The notes: generated from the sequence alone by a model not told the origin. Counted from the first letter of the stretch, positions 1-8,907 are shown. The stretch is DNA of 52,303 bases from Dehalococcoidales bacterium (GCA_016926695.1 JAFGOB010000059.1:1-52303), one strand, 5' to 3'. A program made the numbers and translations.

Positions 1-130
1 CGAGCAGGCTCCGGTCACCTTATCCACTTGCGGAGTCCTCTGGCGACCCGGATGTCGACTCCAGAATGTCAGTACTTTAGTAGTAATCTCCTCATATTAC
101 ACTCAGTGTACAGGTTGGGGCCGTTCAGTG

Positions 131-172
131 AAAAAGGCGGGAGAAGGTGACAGCCCTGCCATCTCCCGCCTT
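131..172 (-). terminator. Intrinsic terminator of the PNPOx-fold gene
   Basis: On the minus strand an 11-base stem (AAGGCGGGAGA pairing with TCTCCCGCCTT on the plus strand, about 134-144 and 162-172) is followed by a run of T (plus-strand AAAAA at 131-135). It lies about 25 bases beyond the stop codon of the gene at 197-613. Stem strength and U-tract fit a rho-independent terminator. The first 130 bases of the window hold no recognisable gene. Confidence 0.8.
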
Positions 173-196
173 ATTACCAATTCCTGCCGGCCGGTC

Positions 197-613
197 TTAC
201 AGCTCTACGTAGGTCTTGGGAGCGAAATTTTCCGCCATAGTCCAGACCGTGGCCTGGCCCTTCTTTAAACGGTAGATAGCCACCACATCATAGCCGCCCT
301 TTTCCTTGATGATCGGGGTTATAAACGTCCGTTTCGCCTCAACCTCTTTTTTCAGCTCCAGGTCTTCCAGTATCTCGAACCGCCCGCTCACCCTGATCTG
401 TTTGCCGTCCTTGGTATTGAAACACAGCTCGACCTCGGGATTGTCCACGATCTGCTGGTGCAGGTCCTTGACCTTCCAGGCCTGGAAGTAAATCCCGCTC
501 TCATCGGCTTTATACATGCCCATGCCGCGGACATGGGGCCTGTTTCCCTCCACCGTGGCCAGGTGGCACATCGGGTTGGCATTCATTGCAGCCAGTATTT
601 CAGCTTTAGTCAT
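197..613 (-). CDS. Pyridoxamine 5'-phosphate oxidase-family (flavin split-barrel) protein
   Basis: A 138-residue protein of the small split-barrel FMN/F420-binding superfamily. The N-terminus (MTKAEILAAMNANPMCHLAT) and the following VEGNRPHVRGMG stretch are typical of PNPOx-like proteins whose first strands contact the flavin; the middle has the usual basic 'KDGKQIRVSGRFE' strand. Members act as small flavin oxidoreductases or cofactor-binding proteins in the cytoplasm; the substrate cannot be read from sequence. I chose the ATG at 613 because AGGAG sits about eight bases upstream; an in-frame start at 646 would add eleven residues with no similarity. It is monocistronic with its own terminator, and divergent from the efflux operon. 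It is unlikely to be true PdxH, which is longer. Confidence 0.85.
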   Translation of the reverse strand: MTKAEILAAMNANPMCHLATVEGNRPHVRGMGMYKADESGIYFQAWKVKDLHQQIVDNPEVELCFNTKDGKQIRVSGRFEILEDLELKKEVEAKRTFITPIIKEKGGYDVVAIYRLKKGQATVWTMAENFAPKTYVEL

Positions 614-815
614 CGCTAATTCTCCTTTTTCGCAAATATTTAACATTACTTTAGTTTATCGCTTTATAATTATCAATAGCAACTGGAGAATTATGATACC
701 CTTAACTTCTGGCGGTTCAGTTGTATCATCCCGGTATATTTACTTTATCTTTACATTGCCTGTGCAATACTGATATAGAATGGAATAGAGGATAACAAAG
801 AAAAGGAACGAATGA

Positions 816-2450
816 ATGAAGTTGAAACTGACTCAGATCGCAGCTATATTGCTTATTTTTGGTGGAATTGCCTTTCTTTCAACCGGTTGCATCGGCAGTT
901 CCGGTTCAAGCGCTTCCGTGCAGGCTCTAACTTATACGGTCCAGCCGGGTAGTATTTCTATTTTCGTCACCGGTACCGGTAATCTGGCCCTGAAAAATAA
1001 ACAGGAACTGACCTTCGGTCAAACGGGCCTGGTCTCACAGGCTTCATACGCCAAGATTTCCGATGTTCTTGTTACCGAGGGTATGTTCGTCGAACAGGGA
1101 AATGTACTGGTAAAAGCCGATCCCAAGGACTGGCAGGATCAGATCGTCTCCGACCAGCATGCCCTTGATTCCGCACAATATAATCTTTCCCAGGCCAATT
1201 CAGGGGTTGCCCAGGCTGAGACGGCCTTAATGAAGACTCAGAACAATGTAGCTCAGGCCCAGACGTCTGTGTCCGATGCCCGGAACAAGGTGGTTGCGGC
1301 CCAGTCTGCCCTTGACAGCGCCAGGTACGCGCTCTCAATGCAGGAAGACATCAAGGAGCTTCAGGATAAAATAGCTGATGCCAATATCCAGCTCCAGCAG
1401 GCGAAAATGATGCTTCAATCGGCCAACAGGCAGCAGGACGTGGGTTCGGCACAATACTGGAGAAAGATGATCCAGTACTACGAAGAAGATACCAATCCTG
1501 ACAGCACCAGTTCGAGACACGTGCCGGACGGAGGCCTCATTGGTGTATATACCAGCCAGATGAACAGTCTTTTAGCTGATCCCGAACATGCCGGTGTAAC
1601 CTCATCTGTCGCCGATATCCAGGCCAGAGTGGTCGCGGTCCAGCAGGCGGAAGACAACCTGCTGGTAATACAACAATACGTGGTCAACGCACAAAACGAG
1701 GTCTTGTATGCCCAGAATATCGTACAGAGTGCCCGGAATGACCTGGAACTGGCTAATAATGCCGTGATAATTGCCCGGAACAAGGTGGATGAAGCCCGGA
1801 AAGCCCTGGATGACGATAAAAACAGCAGCCAGGAGATTACGGCGCCCTTCAGGGGATTGATCACCCTGGTCAATGTCAATAAAGGAGATATCGTTCAAAG
1901 GAGCGCCAATCTTATCGAAATTGCAGAACCGGATACATTTGAAGCCAATATCATGGTCACGCAGAGAGATGTGGTATCCATCAAGATCGGCAACGATGCT
2001 ATCGTTACTGTGGATGCTGTTCCGGGACTGGAATACCCCGCCAGGATCACACGGATAGCTCCTCTGGCTACCATACAGTCCGGTGTAGTCAATTATAAGA
2101 TTACGGTTGAATTAACTTCCACCAAACCTGTATCGGCAAACGACTTGCCGGCGGCAGAAACAACCCCGGTAGAACTAAAAGATGGATTTTCTGTCGTTGC
2201 TAATATCCCCGTCCAGAAAAAGGACAACATCTTGATTGTGCCCAGTAAAGCGGTTTCTCATATGGGGCAGGATTACGTAGTCCAGGTAGAAACCGCTGCT
2301 TCACTGGAAACCCGTATCGTAAAAATCGGAATTACCGATTTTCAGAATACGGAGATTATCGAGGGCCTCATTCAAGGCGATCTGGTAGTCCTTCCCGTAA
2401 TTCCCACCGCGGCACCCCCCAATTCAGGCGGAATTTTTGGAGGTGGATAG
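816..2450 (+). CDS. Membrane fusion lipoprotein of a MacA/HlyD-type efflux system
   Basis: A 544-residue periplasmic-adaptor-type protein. The N-terminus is a lipoprotein signal (hydrophobic residues 8-20, lipobox LSTGC with Cys25). A first biotinyl-lipoyl half domain follows (about 45-105), then a very long Gln/Ala/Asn-rich helical hairpin with heptad-like repeats (about 105-345). The second lipoyl half is 'ITAPFRGLITLVNVNKGDIV' (about 347-366), followed by beta-barrel and membrane-proximal domains. The hairpin is longer than in Escherichia coli MacA. It probably joins the ATPase and FtsX-like permease encoded immediately downstream, to export a peptide, lipid or drug. In a Chloroflexota cell, usually considered to lack an LPS outer membrane, the adaptor would be tethered to the cytoplasmic membrane. 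Start ATG at 816 has AAGGA upstream. Confidence 0.88.
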   Translation: MKLKLTQIAAILLIFGGIAFLSTGCIGSSGSSASVQALTYTVQPGSISIFVTGTGNLALKNKQELTFGQTGLVSQASYAKISDVLVTEGMFVEQGNVLVKADPKDWQDQIVSDQHALDSAQYNLSQANSGVAQAETALMKTQNNVAQAQTSVSDARNKVVAAQSALDSARYALSMQEDIKELQDKIADANIQLQQAKMMLQSANRQQDVGSAQYWRKMIQYYEEDTNPDSTSSRHVPDGGLIGVYTSQMNSLLADPEHAGVTSSVADIQARVVAVQQAEDNLLVIQQYVVNAQNEVLYAQNIVQSARNDLELANNAVIIARNKVDEARKALDDDKNSSQEITAPFRGLITLVNVNKGDIVQRSANLIEIAEPDTFEANIMVTQRDVVSIKIGNDAIVTVDAVPGLEYPARITRIAPLATIQSGVVNYKITVELTSTKPVSANDLPAAETTPVELKDGFSVVANIPVQKKDNILIVPSKAVSHMGQDYVVQVETAASLETRIVKIGITDFQNTEIIEGLIQGDLVVLPVIPTAAPPNSGGIFGGG

Positions 2451-2455
2451 GCAGG

Positions 2456-3124
2456 ATGATACAGCTACAAAACATTGTCAAGACCTATCCTATGGGTAAA
2501 AGTGAGCTAAAGGTATTGCAGGGAGTAAACCTGAATATCGAAAAAGGCGAGATGGTCGCCATCATGGGCCCTTCAGGGTCCGGGAAAAGCACCCTGCTAA
2601 ATATGATCGGGCTTCTCGATAGACCGACTTCAGGCAACTACCTGCTGGAAGGGAAAGAGGTCAGCAAGCTTAAGAGCGGCGAACAGGCTAAAGTAAGAGG
2701 CCAGATGATAGGTTTTATCTTTCAGAGCTTCAATCTGCTGCCCTACCTTTCCGCTCTGGGTAATGTTGAACTTGGTCAAAAGTATGCCGGGAAGACCAAT
2801 CCGCAGAAAGCCAAAGAAGCCCTGGCTAAAGTGGGGCTCTCAGACCGCATGAAGCACCGCCCTAACGAACTATCGGGGGGAGAACAGCAAAGGGTATCCG
2901 TTGCCCGGGCACTGGCCAAGGACCCGCCCATTATACTGGCAGACGAGCCTACCGGTAACCTGGACAGCCATACCAGCAAAGAAATTATGAGCATTCTTGT
3001 TGATCTGCATTCTGAACAAAATATCACCCTGGTGATGATTACGCATGATCCTAATATCGCTCGTTACTGCCAGCGTATTGTACAAATCGAGGACGGGCAG
3101 ATAGTAAGTGAGGAAAAGCCATGA
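2456..3124 (+). CDS. ABC transporter ATPase, MacB/LolD type
   Basis: A 222-residue ABC ATPase with Walker A GPSGSGKST (about 39-47), Q-loop 'IFQSFNLLPYLSALGNVELG', signature LSGGEQQR (about 139-146), Walker B 'IILADEPTGNLD' and the switch His in 'MITHDPN'. Sequence and length place it in the MacB/LolD (macrolide and lipoprotein exporter) class, where a dimer drives a pair of FtsX-like permeases by a mechanotransmission cycle. It lies five bases after the adaptor stop and shares the overlap ATGA with the permease gene. The three genes are therefore one operon and one complex. Confidence 0.93.
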   Translation: MIQLQNIVKTYPMGKSELKVLQGVNLNIEKGEMVAIMGPSGSGKSTLLNMIGLLDRPTSGNYLLEGKEVSKLKSGEQAKVRGQMIGFIFQSFNLLPYLSALGNVELGQKYAGKTNPQKAKEALAKVGLSDRMKHRPNELSGGEQQRVSVARALAKDPPIILADEPTGNLDSHTSKEIMSILVDLHSEQNITLVMITHDPNIARYCQRIVQIEDGQIVSEEKP

Positions 3125-4350
3125 AAAGGCTATTTGATCCCTTATTGACAGCCTGGACTACCATGGTTACTCACAAGCTGCGAAGTGTTTTAACCATTCT
3201 GGGTGTGGTTATCGGCGTCAGTTGCGTTATTATTTTGATGGCTATCGGGCAAGGGACGCAGGTAACCATAAATGATAGCTTGAATACCCTGGGGCCGAAT
3301 CTTATTTATGTCATGCCCGGGTCTGCCAACCAGACAAGTATAGGACGCTCATCCGGATCAACCCGTGCACTGACACTGGAAGATGCTCAAGCCATTGCGG
3401 CCGATGTTACCAATATCAATGCCGTAGCTCCCTCCAGTACGATCGGAATGCAGGTAATCGCGGGAAATCAAAATATGTATGCCCAGATTACAGGAGTGAC
3501 TCCTGACTACCAGCGGGTAAATAATACTGAGGTAGTCGGGGGTGATTTTATCACTCAGGACGAGTACAACGCGGCTGCCAGGATAGCCTTGATCGGCCCC
3601 ACGGTCAGTACTACCCTTTTCGGCGTTGACGACCCGGTTGGACAGACCATCCGGGCAGGCAATAGTATATTGCATATTACCGGTGTTTTAGAGAGCAAAG
3701 GAGGCTCCCTGTCATCCAATGACGATGCTATTTTAATTCCGCTTTCTACGCTCCAGGGGATGTCCTTGAAATTAACTACCACGGGTCAGCATGAAATAAG
3801 CAGTATCTCTGTTCAGGCCGCTGATGAAAACTCGGCGCCTGCCGTTAAAAGCGCTATTATCAGTTTGCTAAAATCCCGGCACCTGATTGCCGAGGGAGAG
3901 GATAATGACTTTACGGTAATCTCCATGGACGAGATATCTGACTCCATTAATACCGCCATGAGCAGCATCACGATACTTTTATCGGCTATCGCCGGGATTT
4001 CTCTTCTGGTAGGCGGCATAGGGGTCATGAATATCATGCTGGTATCCGTTCTGGAAAGACGCAGGGAAATAGGAATCCGCAAGGCCTTAGGCGCTAAAGG
4101 GCGGGATATCTGGGGACAATTCCTGATCGATGCTATTGTATTGACCTTTACCGGCGGCATCATAGGGGTAATTATTGGCTGGGGTGGTTCCTACCTGGTA
4201 TCTACCTCCGGGTTGCTCACCACGGTAGTCACTTCAGGTACAGTGGTCCTGGCATTCGGAGTATCGGTTGGCATTGGCATATTCTTCGGATTTTTACCGG
4301 CCTGGCAGGCTTCCCGCCTGGACCCCATCCAGGCTTTAAGGTCTGAATAA
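3121..4350 (+). CDS. FtsX-like ABC permease, MacB type
   Basis: A 409-residue permease with the MacB plan: one N-terminal membrane helix after 'HKLRSVLTILGVVIGVSCVI' (about 17-36), a large extracytoplasmic MacB_PCD domain (about 50-270), then three C-terminal helices. The FtsX motif 'GVMNIMLVSVLERRREIGIR' (about 301-320) is the usual coupling segment to the ATPase. The final 'LDPIQALRSE' is the typical end of this family. ATPase and permease are separate genes here, unlike the fused E. coli MacB. The start overlaps the ATPase stop (ATGA at 3121). Confidence 0.92.
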   Translation: MKRLFDPLLTAWTTMVTHKLRSVLTILGVVIGVSCVIILMAIGQGTQVTINDSLNTLGPNLIYVMPGSANQTSIGRSSGSTRALTLEDAQAIAADVTNINAVAPSSTIGMQVIAGNQNMYAQITGVTPDYQRVNNTEVVGGDFITQDEYNAAARIALIGPTVSTTLFGVDDPVGQTIRAGNSILHITGVLESKGGSLSSNDDAILIPLSTLQGMSLKLTTTGQHEISSISVQAADENSAPAVKSAIISLLKSRHLIAEGEDNDFTVISMDEISDSINTAMSSITILLSAIAGISLLVGGIGVMNIMLVSVLERRREIGIRKALGAKGRDIWGQFLIDAIVLTFTGGIIGVIIGWGGSYLVSTSGLLTTVVTSGTVVLAFGVSVGIGIFFGFLPAWQASRLDPIQALRSE

Positions 4351-4476
4351 CGTGAATGGAAGAGTGCCTGAACAACATGAAGATACATCATAAAATCAAC
4401 CGGCTTCTCATTCAACTATCAAAATTAACCTGTGTTTTACAGGCCCATAACAGGGCTGCTAAATGCCGTTCCGGCC

Positions 4477-4758
4477 CTAATGGCCCCGGTGCTTTTCTTT
4501 CAGCTTTTTCCGTTTCAGGTCGAACAGGTAGCTATCCCGTTCGTCTTTATCGGCCCTTTTCTCCGCGCGTGATTCCGCTTTCTTGCTCTGCTGCATCGCC
4601 AGCTTGACGGCTTCGAATGATTTTTTAATACCGCTGCGGTTATGCAGCTCCCGGCTGATCTCTCGCTGGCGTCTCTTGGGATTCTTTGGCAGTGTTTTAT
4701 CTGCGCTTTTAAATTTTGCCCGTACAAAAACCTTAATTGAGGATATTATAGCGCTTTT
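4477..4758 (-). pseudogene. C-terminal remnant of a YjdF-family (DUF2992) gene
   Basis: Reading the minus strand gives an open frame ending at TAG 4477-4479. It contains NPKRRQREISRELHN and ends in KLKEKHRGH. This is the characteristic basic, helical C-terminus of YjdF proteins, which I recall as ending in KHRGH/KHRGR after an NPKR.QR motif. The frame is closed upstream by TGA at 4759-4761. No ATG, GTG or TTG occurs before the conserved part, and the N-terminal half is not visible in any frame. It is therefore a truncated relic. In Firmicutes yjdF is a riboswitch-controlled gene of uncertain function. The relic sits directly before the promoter of the cobalamin operon, on the opposite strand. 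Confidence 0.72.
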
Positions 4759-4807
4759 TCAGACGGGCACCAATACCGGAGAATTCACCCTGTTTCCCTT
4801 CCGATCC

Positions 4808-4836
4808 TTGCATGTTGGCCGGGTTTATTGTAATGT
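4808..4836 (+). promoter_or_regulatory. Sigma-70-type promoter of the cobalamin operon
   Basis: TTGCAT (4808-4813) and TAATGT (4831-4836) are separated by exactly 17 bases. This places the transcription start just before the riboswitch aptamer. No other candidate lies between the YjdF relic and the aptamer. Confidence 0.6.
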
Positions 4837-4844
4837 TAAGTAAA

Positions 4845-4990
4845 GTAGATAACGATCTAAGACCCAGAGTGCAAGCCGGTGCGAGTCCGGCGCAGTACCG
4901 CCTGCTGTAATCCCGCCGCTAGCGGGTAAGCCAGAACGCTGGGCCGGGTAGCTCCTCCGCGGAAAAGGAGGCGGGATAACTATAAAGTGC
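4845..4990 (+). promoter_or_regulatory. Cobalamin (B12) riboswitch aptamer
   Basis: The stretch at 4873-4893 reads AAGCCGGTGCGAGTCCGGCG, the B12-box core of the cobalamin aptamer. It is followed by the conserved CTGCTGTAA and CCCGC segments, and by the 3' partner 'AAGCCAGAACGCTGGG' (4928-4943). A final peripheral hairpin uses CTCCT/AGGAG near 4955-4972. The aptamer is followed by an intrinsic terminator and then by corrinoid-uptake and cobamide-assembly genes, the expected regulon. With AdoCbl bound, the terminator should form and expression fall. The exact 5' edge is approximate. Confidence 0.93.
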
Positions 4991-4995
4991 TTTTA

Positions 4996-5030
4996 AATCC
5001 CCCTCACAGTCTGGTTGAGGGGGATTTTTT
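4996..5030 (+). terminator. Riboswitch expression-platform terminator
   Basis: An 11-base stem (AATCCCCCTCA at 4996-5006 with TGAGGGGGATT at 5016-5026), a nine-base loop and a run of six T (5025-5030) form a strong intrinsic terminator. It lies between the aptamer and the first gene. The ribosome binding site (GGGGG at 5034-5038) lies outside the stem, so control should be by transcription termination rather than by masking the start. Confidence 0.9.
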
Positions 5031-5044
5031 ATTGGGGGTATGAT

Positions 5045-5959
5045 TTGAAAAAGCGTTTGTCGGGGGTCTTCCTCATCCTGATTCTTCTCAGCCTGCTGCT
5101 GTCTTCCGCCTGCCAGTCCGGATCTCCGCAGGCAAACACTGTCACCGACGATTTCGGAAGGCAGGTAAGCATCGCCAAATCGCCCGAACGCATCATCTCC
5201 CTGGCCCCCAGCAATACAGAGCTGGTCTATGCCCTGGGACTGGAAGACAGGCTCATCGGCGTAACCACCTACTGCAACTATCCTCCCCAGGTGGAAGACA
5301 AGCCCAGGGTAGCGGACTTCAGCCGGGTGGATATCGAAAAAATCGTTTCACTCCAGCCGGATCTGGTCCTGGCCGGCAATATTCACAAGGATGAGATTAT
5401 CCCCGCGCTGGAGAAGGTGAATGTCACCGTACTGGGCATCGACCCGGAGAGACTGGATAAAATCCTGGCTACCCTCAAAATGCTGGGCTCCTTTACAGAC
5501 AGTGCCGCAGAGGCCGACACTCTGATTGCCTCTTTAACCACCCGCATCAAGGCTGTTACGGACAAAACCGAAAAACTGTCCACTTTCGAAAGACCCAGGG
5601 TCTTTTTCCTGACCTGGCATGATCCCCTCTGGACCGTGGGACGGGATACCCTGGTCTTCGACCTTATTGAAAAAGCCGGAGGAGAAAATATCGCCTCCGA
5701 TCTCAGCGGCCATGCCCAGATAGACCTGGAGAGCGTAATACAGAGAAATCCCCAGGTCATCCTGGTACTTACCAGCATGGGGTCTCAAAGCACCTCATTT
5801 GAGTTCATCAAATCGGAACCGCGCTTCCAGGCCACGGATGCGCTGAAAAGCGGCAGGATTTTCCAGGTGGATACCGATATCTTCGGCCGCACTACACCGC
5901 GGGCAGTAGACGGCCTGGAGGAAATGACGAGAATGATACATCCGGAGATATTCAAGTAA
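5045..5959 (+). CDS. btuF: Corrinoid-binding lipoprotein of a BtuFCD transporter
   Basis: A 304-residue class III (FecB/BtuF-like) solute-binding protein. A short basic N-terminus and hydrophobic core end in the lipobox SSAC, so it is anchored outside the cytoplasmic membrane. The mature part starts 'TVTDDFGRQVSIAKSPERII' and has the family's 'LAPSNTELVYALG' segment. I chose TTG at 5045 because GGGGG lies six bases upstream; an earlier in-frame TTG at 5015 falls inside the terminator stem and would put unusual residues before the signal peptide. Riboswitch control and the following btuC/btuD genes indicate corrinoid rather than siderophore uptake. It probably captures cobalamin, cobinamide or other scavenged corrinoids. 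Confidence 0.88.
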   Translation: MKKRLSGVFLILILLSLLLSSACQSGSPQANTVTDDFGRQVSIAKSPERIISLAPSNTELVYALGLEDRLIGVTTYCNYPPQVEDKPRVADFSRVDIEKIVSLQPDLVLAGNIHKDEIIPALEKVNVTVLGIDPERLDKILATLKMLGSFTDSAAEADTLIASLTTRIKAVTDKTEKLSTFERPRVFFLTWHDPLWTVGRDTLVFDLIEKAGGENIASDLSGHAQIDLESVIQRNPQVILVLTSMGSQSTSFEFIKSEPRFQATDALKSGRIFQVDTDIFGRTTPRAVDGLEEMTRMIHPEIFK

Positions 5960-6001
5960 GTGAGAAAATAGGGATCGAAGGGAATTTTAAAGAACGGATA
6001 T

Positions 6002-7105
6002 ATGCTGGAATCCGAAAAAGAACATAATCTAACCCCGGTCTTCGTTCCGGTCGATAGACCGGATATGCCGGACTATAACCGCCGCTGGCGCTTTCGCCTG
6101 CTTTCAATCGGCGGACTGCTGGCCTTATGCATCGTTATAGGAATACTGGTATCATCCGTGGGCAGCGTGCGCATCCCGGTTATCACTGTCTGGCAGATCA
6201 TGCTCTCCCATCTTCCCTTCTCCGGCATAAGCGGCGACTGGTCGTCCACCACGGACATGATCGTCATAGGCATCCGGCTTCCCCGCATCATGCTGGCCGG
6301 ATTGACCGGGGCCGCACTGGGAGTAGCCGGGGCCGCCTACCAGGGACTGTTCCGCAACCCGCTGGCTGATCCTTATCTGATCGGTGTAGCCCAGGGCGCA
6401 GCCCTCGGTGCAGTGGCGGGATTCCTCCTGCCCTGGAGCTTCCTGGGTTCGTATTTCATCCCCGTGATGGCCTTTGCCGGCGCCCTGCTGGCTGTATCCG
6501 TGGTCTACCTCATCGCTCGAGTGGGCAAGACTGTGCCCGTGACAACGCTGATACTGGCCGGGGTGGCCATCGGGGCCTTCCTGATGTCCCTTACTTCCTA
6601 TTTAACCCTGATATCCACCAGTGAAATACACGGTATCATGTCCTGGCTGATCGGAAGGTTTTCCATGAGCAACTGGGAACAGGTAGCGCTGGTAGCTCCC
6701 TATATCTGCGTGGGGATGGTGGTGATCTTCCTTTTCGCCCGTCCGTTGAATGTCATGCAGTTGGATGAAGAGCAGGCCCAGCAGCTCGGCATCAACGTCG
6801 AGCGCACCAAGCTGATACTGCTGGCCGCTTCTACACTGATCACGGCCGCCGCCGTCTGCTTTGTCGGCACCATCGGCTTCGTGGGCATTATCGTACCGCA
6901 TGCGGTCCGCCTGGTCTGGGGGCCGGACCACCGCTCTCTATTACCGCTTTCTGCGCTGGCCGGAGCGGGCCTGCTCATCCTGGCCGATACGGCCAGCCGT
7001 TCCATTATGCCCCCCACCGAAATACCCGTGGGAGTAATAACCGCTTTCCTGGGAGCACCCTTTTTCCTGGTGCTTCTGAGGCGGAAGAAGAAGGCGGTAT
7101 TTTGA
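6002..7105 (+). CDS. btuC: Corrinoid ABC transporter permease (FecCD family)
   Basis: A 367-residue polytopic membrane protein, family length plus an N-terminal cytoplasmic extension of about 30 residues. Typical FecCD blocks are visible: 'IRLPRIMLAGLTGAALGVAG', 'QGLFRNPLADPYLIGVAQGA' and 'FVGTIGFVGIIVPHAVRLVW', the last holding the loop that contacts the ATPase. About ten membrane segments are expected. With BtuF and BtuD it forms the importer. It begins 42 bases after btuF; the short spacer shows no terminator. Confidence 0.92.
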   Translation: MLESEKEHNLTPVFVPVDRPDMPDYNRRWRFRLLSIGGLLALCIVIGILVSSVGSVRIPVITVWQIMLSHLPFSGISGDWSSTTDMIVIGIRLPRIMLAGLTGAALGVAGAAYQGLFRNPLADPYLIGVAQGAALGAVAGFLLPWSFLGSYFIPVMAFAGALLAVSVVYLIARVGKTVPVTTLILAGVAIGAFLMSLTSYLTLISTSEIHGIMSWLIGRFSMSNWEQVALVAPYICVGMVVIFLFARPLNVMQLDEEQAQQLGINVERTKLILLAASTLITAAAVCFVGTIGFVGIIVPHAVRLVWGPDHRSLLPLSALAGAGLLILADTASRSIMPPTEIPVGVITAFLGAPFFLVLLRRKKKAVF

Positions 7106-7144
7106 TGAATGACGTTGGAAATTATTCAGTTATGGTGAAGCGCT

Positions 7145-7978
7145 ATGTTTAGTATGGAAGTAAGTAATATCTCATTGAGCTATAACCACCATCCCGTGGT
7201 GCGGGAACTCAGTTTCGACCTCCAGCCGGCCGAGATTGTCGGACTGATCGGGCCCAACGGCTGCGGCAAGACCAGCGTCATCAAGGCCCTCAGCCGCATT
7301 CTCAGCCTCCGCTCAGGCCAAATAACACTGGACGGCAGGGACCTGGCCCGCATCACGCATGGCGAGCTGGCCAGGCTGGTCGGCGTGGTACCGCAAAACC
7401 CGGCCCTGCCCGATACCTTTACCGTCACGGAGGTGGTCCTCCTGGGCCGGAATCCCCACCTGGGACTTCTGAGAGGCGAGTCCGCCAGGGACATGAAGAT
7501 CGTCTGGTGGGCCATGGAAAGAACGGGTCTCTCCGCACTGGCGGGCAGGAGAATCGGCGAGCTTTCAGGCGGTGAGAAACAGAGAGTGACCATCGCCCGC
7601 ATACTGGCCCAGGAGCCCCGGGTTATCCTGCTGGATGAGCCTACTTCCAGCCTGGATATCAGTCACCAGATTGAAATACTGGACCTGGTAAAAAGCCTCT
7701 GCCGGGAACGGGAACTAGCAGTCCTGCTGACCCTGCACGATCTGAACCTGGCCGCCCAGTACTGCGACCGCCTGATTATGTTGAAAAACGGGCAGGTCCA
7801 TGCCCGGGGAACACCTGAAGAGGTTATTACGGAGGAGAATATCAGGAGCGTTTTCAATGCCGAAAGCCTGGTCCGTCCGCACCCCATCAGCCGTCAGCCC
7901 GCTATCCTGCTGGTAGTCAACGGGAGTTCCGCCGCTTCCGGAACGGTGAAGAATAAAGAGCAGTTTACATGGAGCTGA
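7145..7978 (+). CDS. btuD: Corrinoid ABC transporter ATPase
   Basis: A 277-residue ABC ATPase of the FepC/BtuD class. Walker A is GPNGCGKTS (about 37-45), the signature is LSGGEKQR (about 140-147), Walker B is 'VILLDEPTSSLD', and the switch His lies in 'LTLHDLNLAAQYCDR'. A C-terminal tail of about 30 residues after the core is unremarkable. It overlaps the cbiB start by ten bases, indicating coupled translation. Confidence 0.92.
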   Translation: MFSMEVSNISLSYNHHPVVRELSFDLQPAEIVGLIGPNGCGKTSVIKALSRILSLRSGQITLDGRDLARITHGELARLVGVVPQNPALPDTFTVTEVVLLGRNPHLGLLRGESARDMKIVWWAMERTGLSALAGRRIGELSGGEKQRVTIARILAQEPRVILLDEPTSSLDISHQIEILDLVKSLCRERELAVLLTLHDLNLAAQYCDRLIMLKNGQVHARGTPEEVITEENIRSVFNAESLVRPHPISRQPAILLVVNGSSAASGTVKNKEQFTWS

Positions 7979-8907
7979 TGATTGTCCTGGCCGCAGCCTT
8001 CGTACTGGACCTGGTCCTGGGCGAACCGCCCCTGCCCCTCCACCCCGTGGTCTGGATGGGCAAATTCATCTCACTATGGGAAAAGGCCGGGCTGAAGGGA
8101 AAACCCGGTTTTCAATTCGCCTGGGGGCTGATCATGACCCTTTTAACGGCGGCGCTCTTCGCTCTCCCCGTTTATTTCCTGCTGCACTTCCTGGAACAAT
8201 GGAACACCGCAGCGTTTATTATAGTCGGGGCAGGTCTTTTCAAGATAACATTTTCCCTGAGAGAGCTGCGGAGGGCAGCACTTACTATCAAACGTCTGCT
8301 GGTCTCGGGCGACCTGGCCGGGGCCAGATTCAATCTGCGCTCTCTGGTCAAAAGGGACCCGAAGGACCTGGCCGAACCACTGGTAATCTCCGCGGCCGTC
8401 GAGTCCGTAGCCGAGAATATCTGCGATAGTCTGGTGGCCCCGCTTTTCTATTTCCTGCTGCTGGGCGTCCCCGGGGCAGTGGCCTACCGGGCTATCAACA
8501 CCCTGGACGCCATGATAGGGATGCACGGGAAATATGAATACCTGGGAAAATTTGCCGCCAGGCTGGACGATGTGCTCAACTACATCCCCGCCAGGCTTAC
8601 CGCCCTTTTGATCGTAACGGCGGCCCTTTTCCTGCGGCAGAACGCCCGCAGGTCCTGGAAAACCATGTTAAGCGACCACTCCAGAACGGAAAGCCCCAAC
8701 GCCGGCTGGCCGATGTCCGCCGCCGCCGGGGCACTGGGCGTTCAATTTACCAAGCCGCACCATTACTGTCTCGGCCGGCCGGAGAAAGCCCTCAAAACCG
8801 GCGCCATCGATGCCGTCCTGCGGCTGACCGGCTTCTCCGCCCTCATCTGGATTTTTATCTGTTTGTTAGTGGAGGCTGCTGTCTTTGTTGTTAGAACCCA
8901 GGCCTGA
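7969..8907 (+). CDS. cbiB: Adenosylcobinamide-phosphate synthase (CbiB)
   Basis: A 312-residue integral membrane enzyme that joins aminopropanol phosphate (or aminopropanol) to adenosylcobyric acid. The N-terminus has the family's 'LDLVLGEPPLPLHPVVWMG', and the interior has 'VESVAENICDSLVAPLFYF' and 'YRAINTLDAMIGMHGKYEYLG'. The later 'RTESPNAGWPMSAAAGALGV' is also conserved. It is followed directly by a CobD-type decarboxylase, the enzyme supplying its amine substrate. It overlaps both neighbours by a few bases. Confidence 0.94.
   Translation: MELMIVLAAAFVLDLVLGEPPLPLHPVVWMGKFISLWEKAGLKGKPGFQFAWGLIMTLLTAALFALPVYFLLHFLEQWNTAAFIIVGAGLFKITFSLRELRRAALTIKRLLVSGDLAGARFNLRSLVKRDPKDLAEPLVISAAVESVAENICDSLVAPLFYFLLLGVPGAVAYRAINTLDAMIGMHGKYEYLGKFAARLDDVLNYIPARLTALLIVTAALFLRQNARRSWKTMLSDHSRTESPNAGWPMSAAAGALGVQFTKPHHYCLGRPEKALKTGAIDAVLRLTGFSALIWIFICLLVEAAVFVVRTQA

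Noticed and set aside
4583..4843. A plus-strand open frame across the YjdF remnant
   Set aside because: The minus-strand frame has a recognisable YjdF tail; the plus-strand translation has no similarity and runs into the cobalamin promoter.
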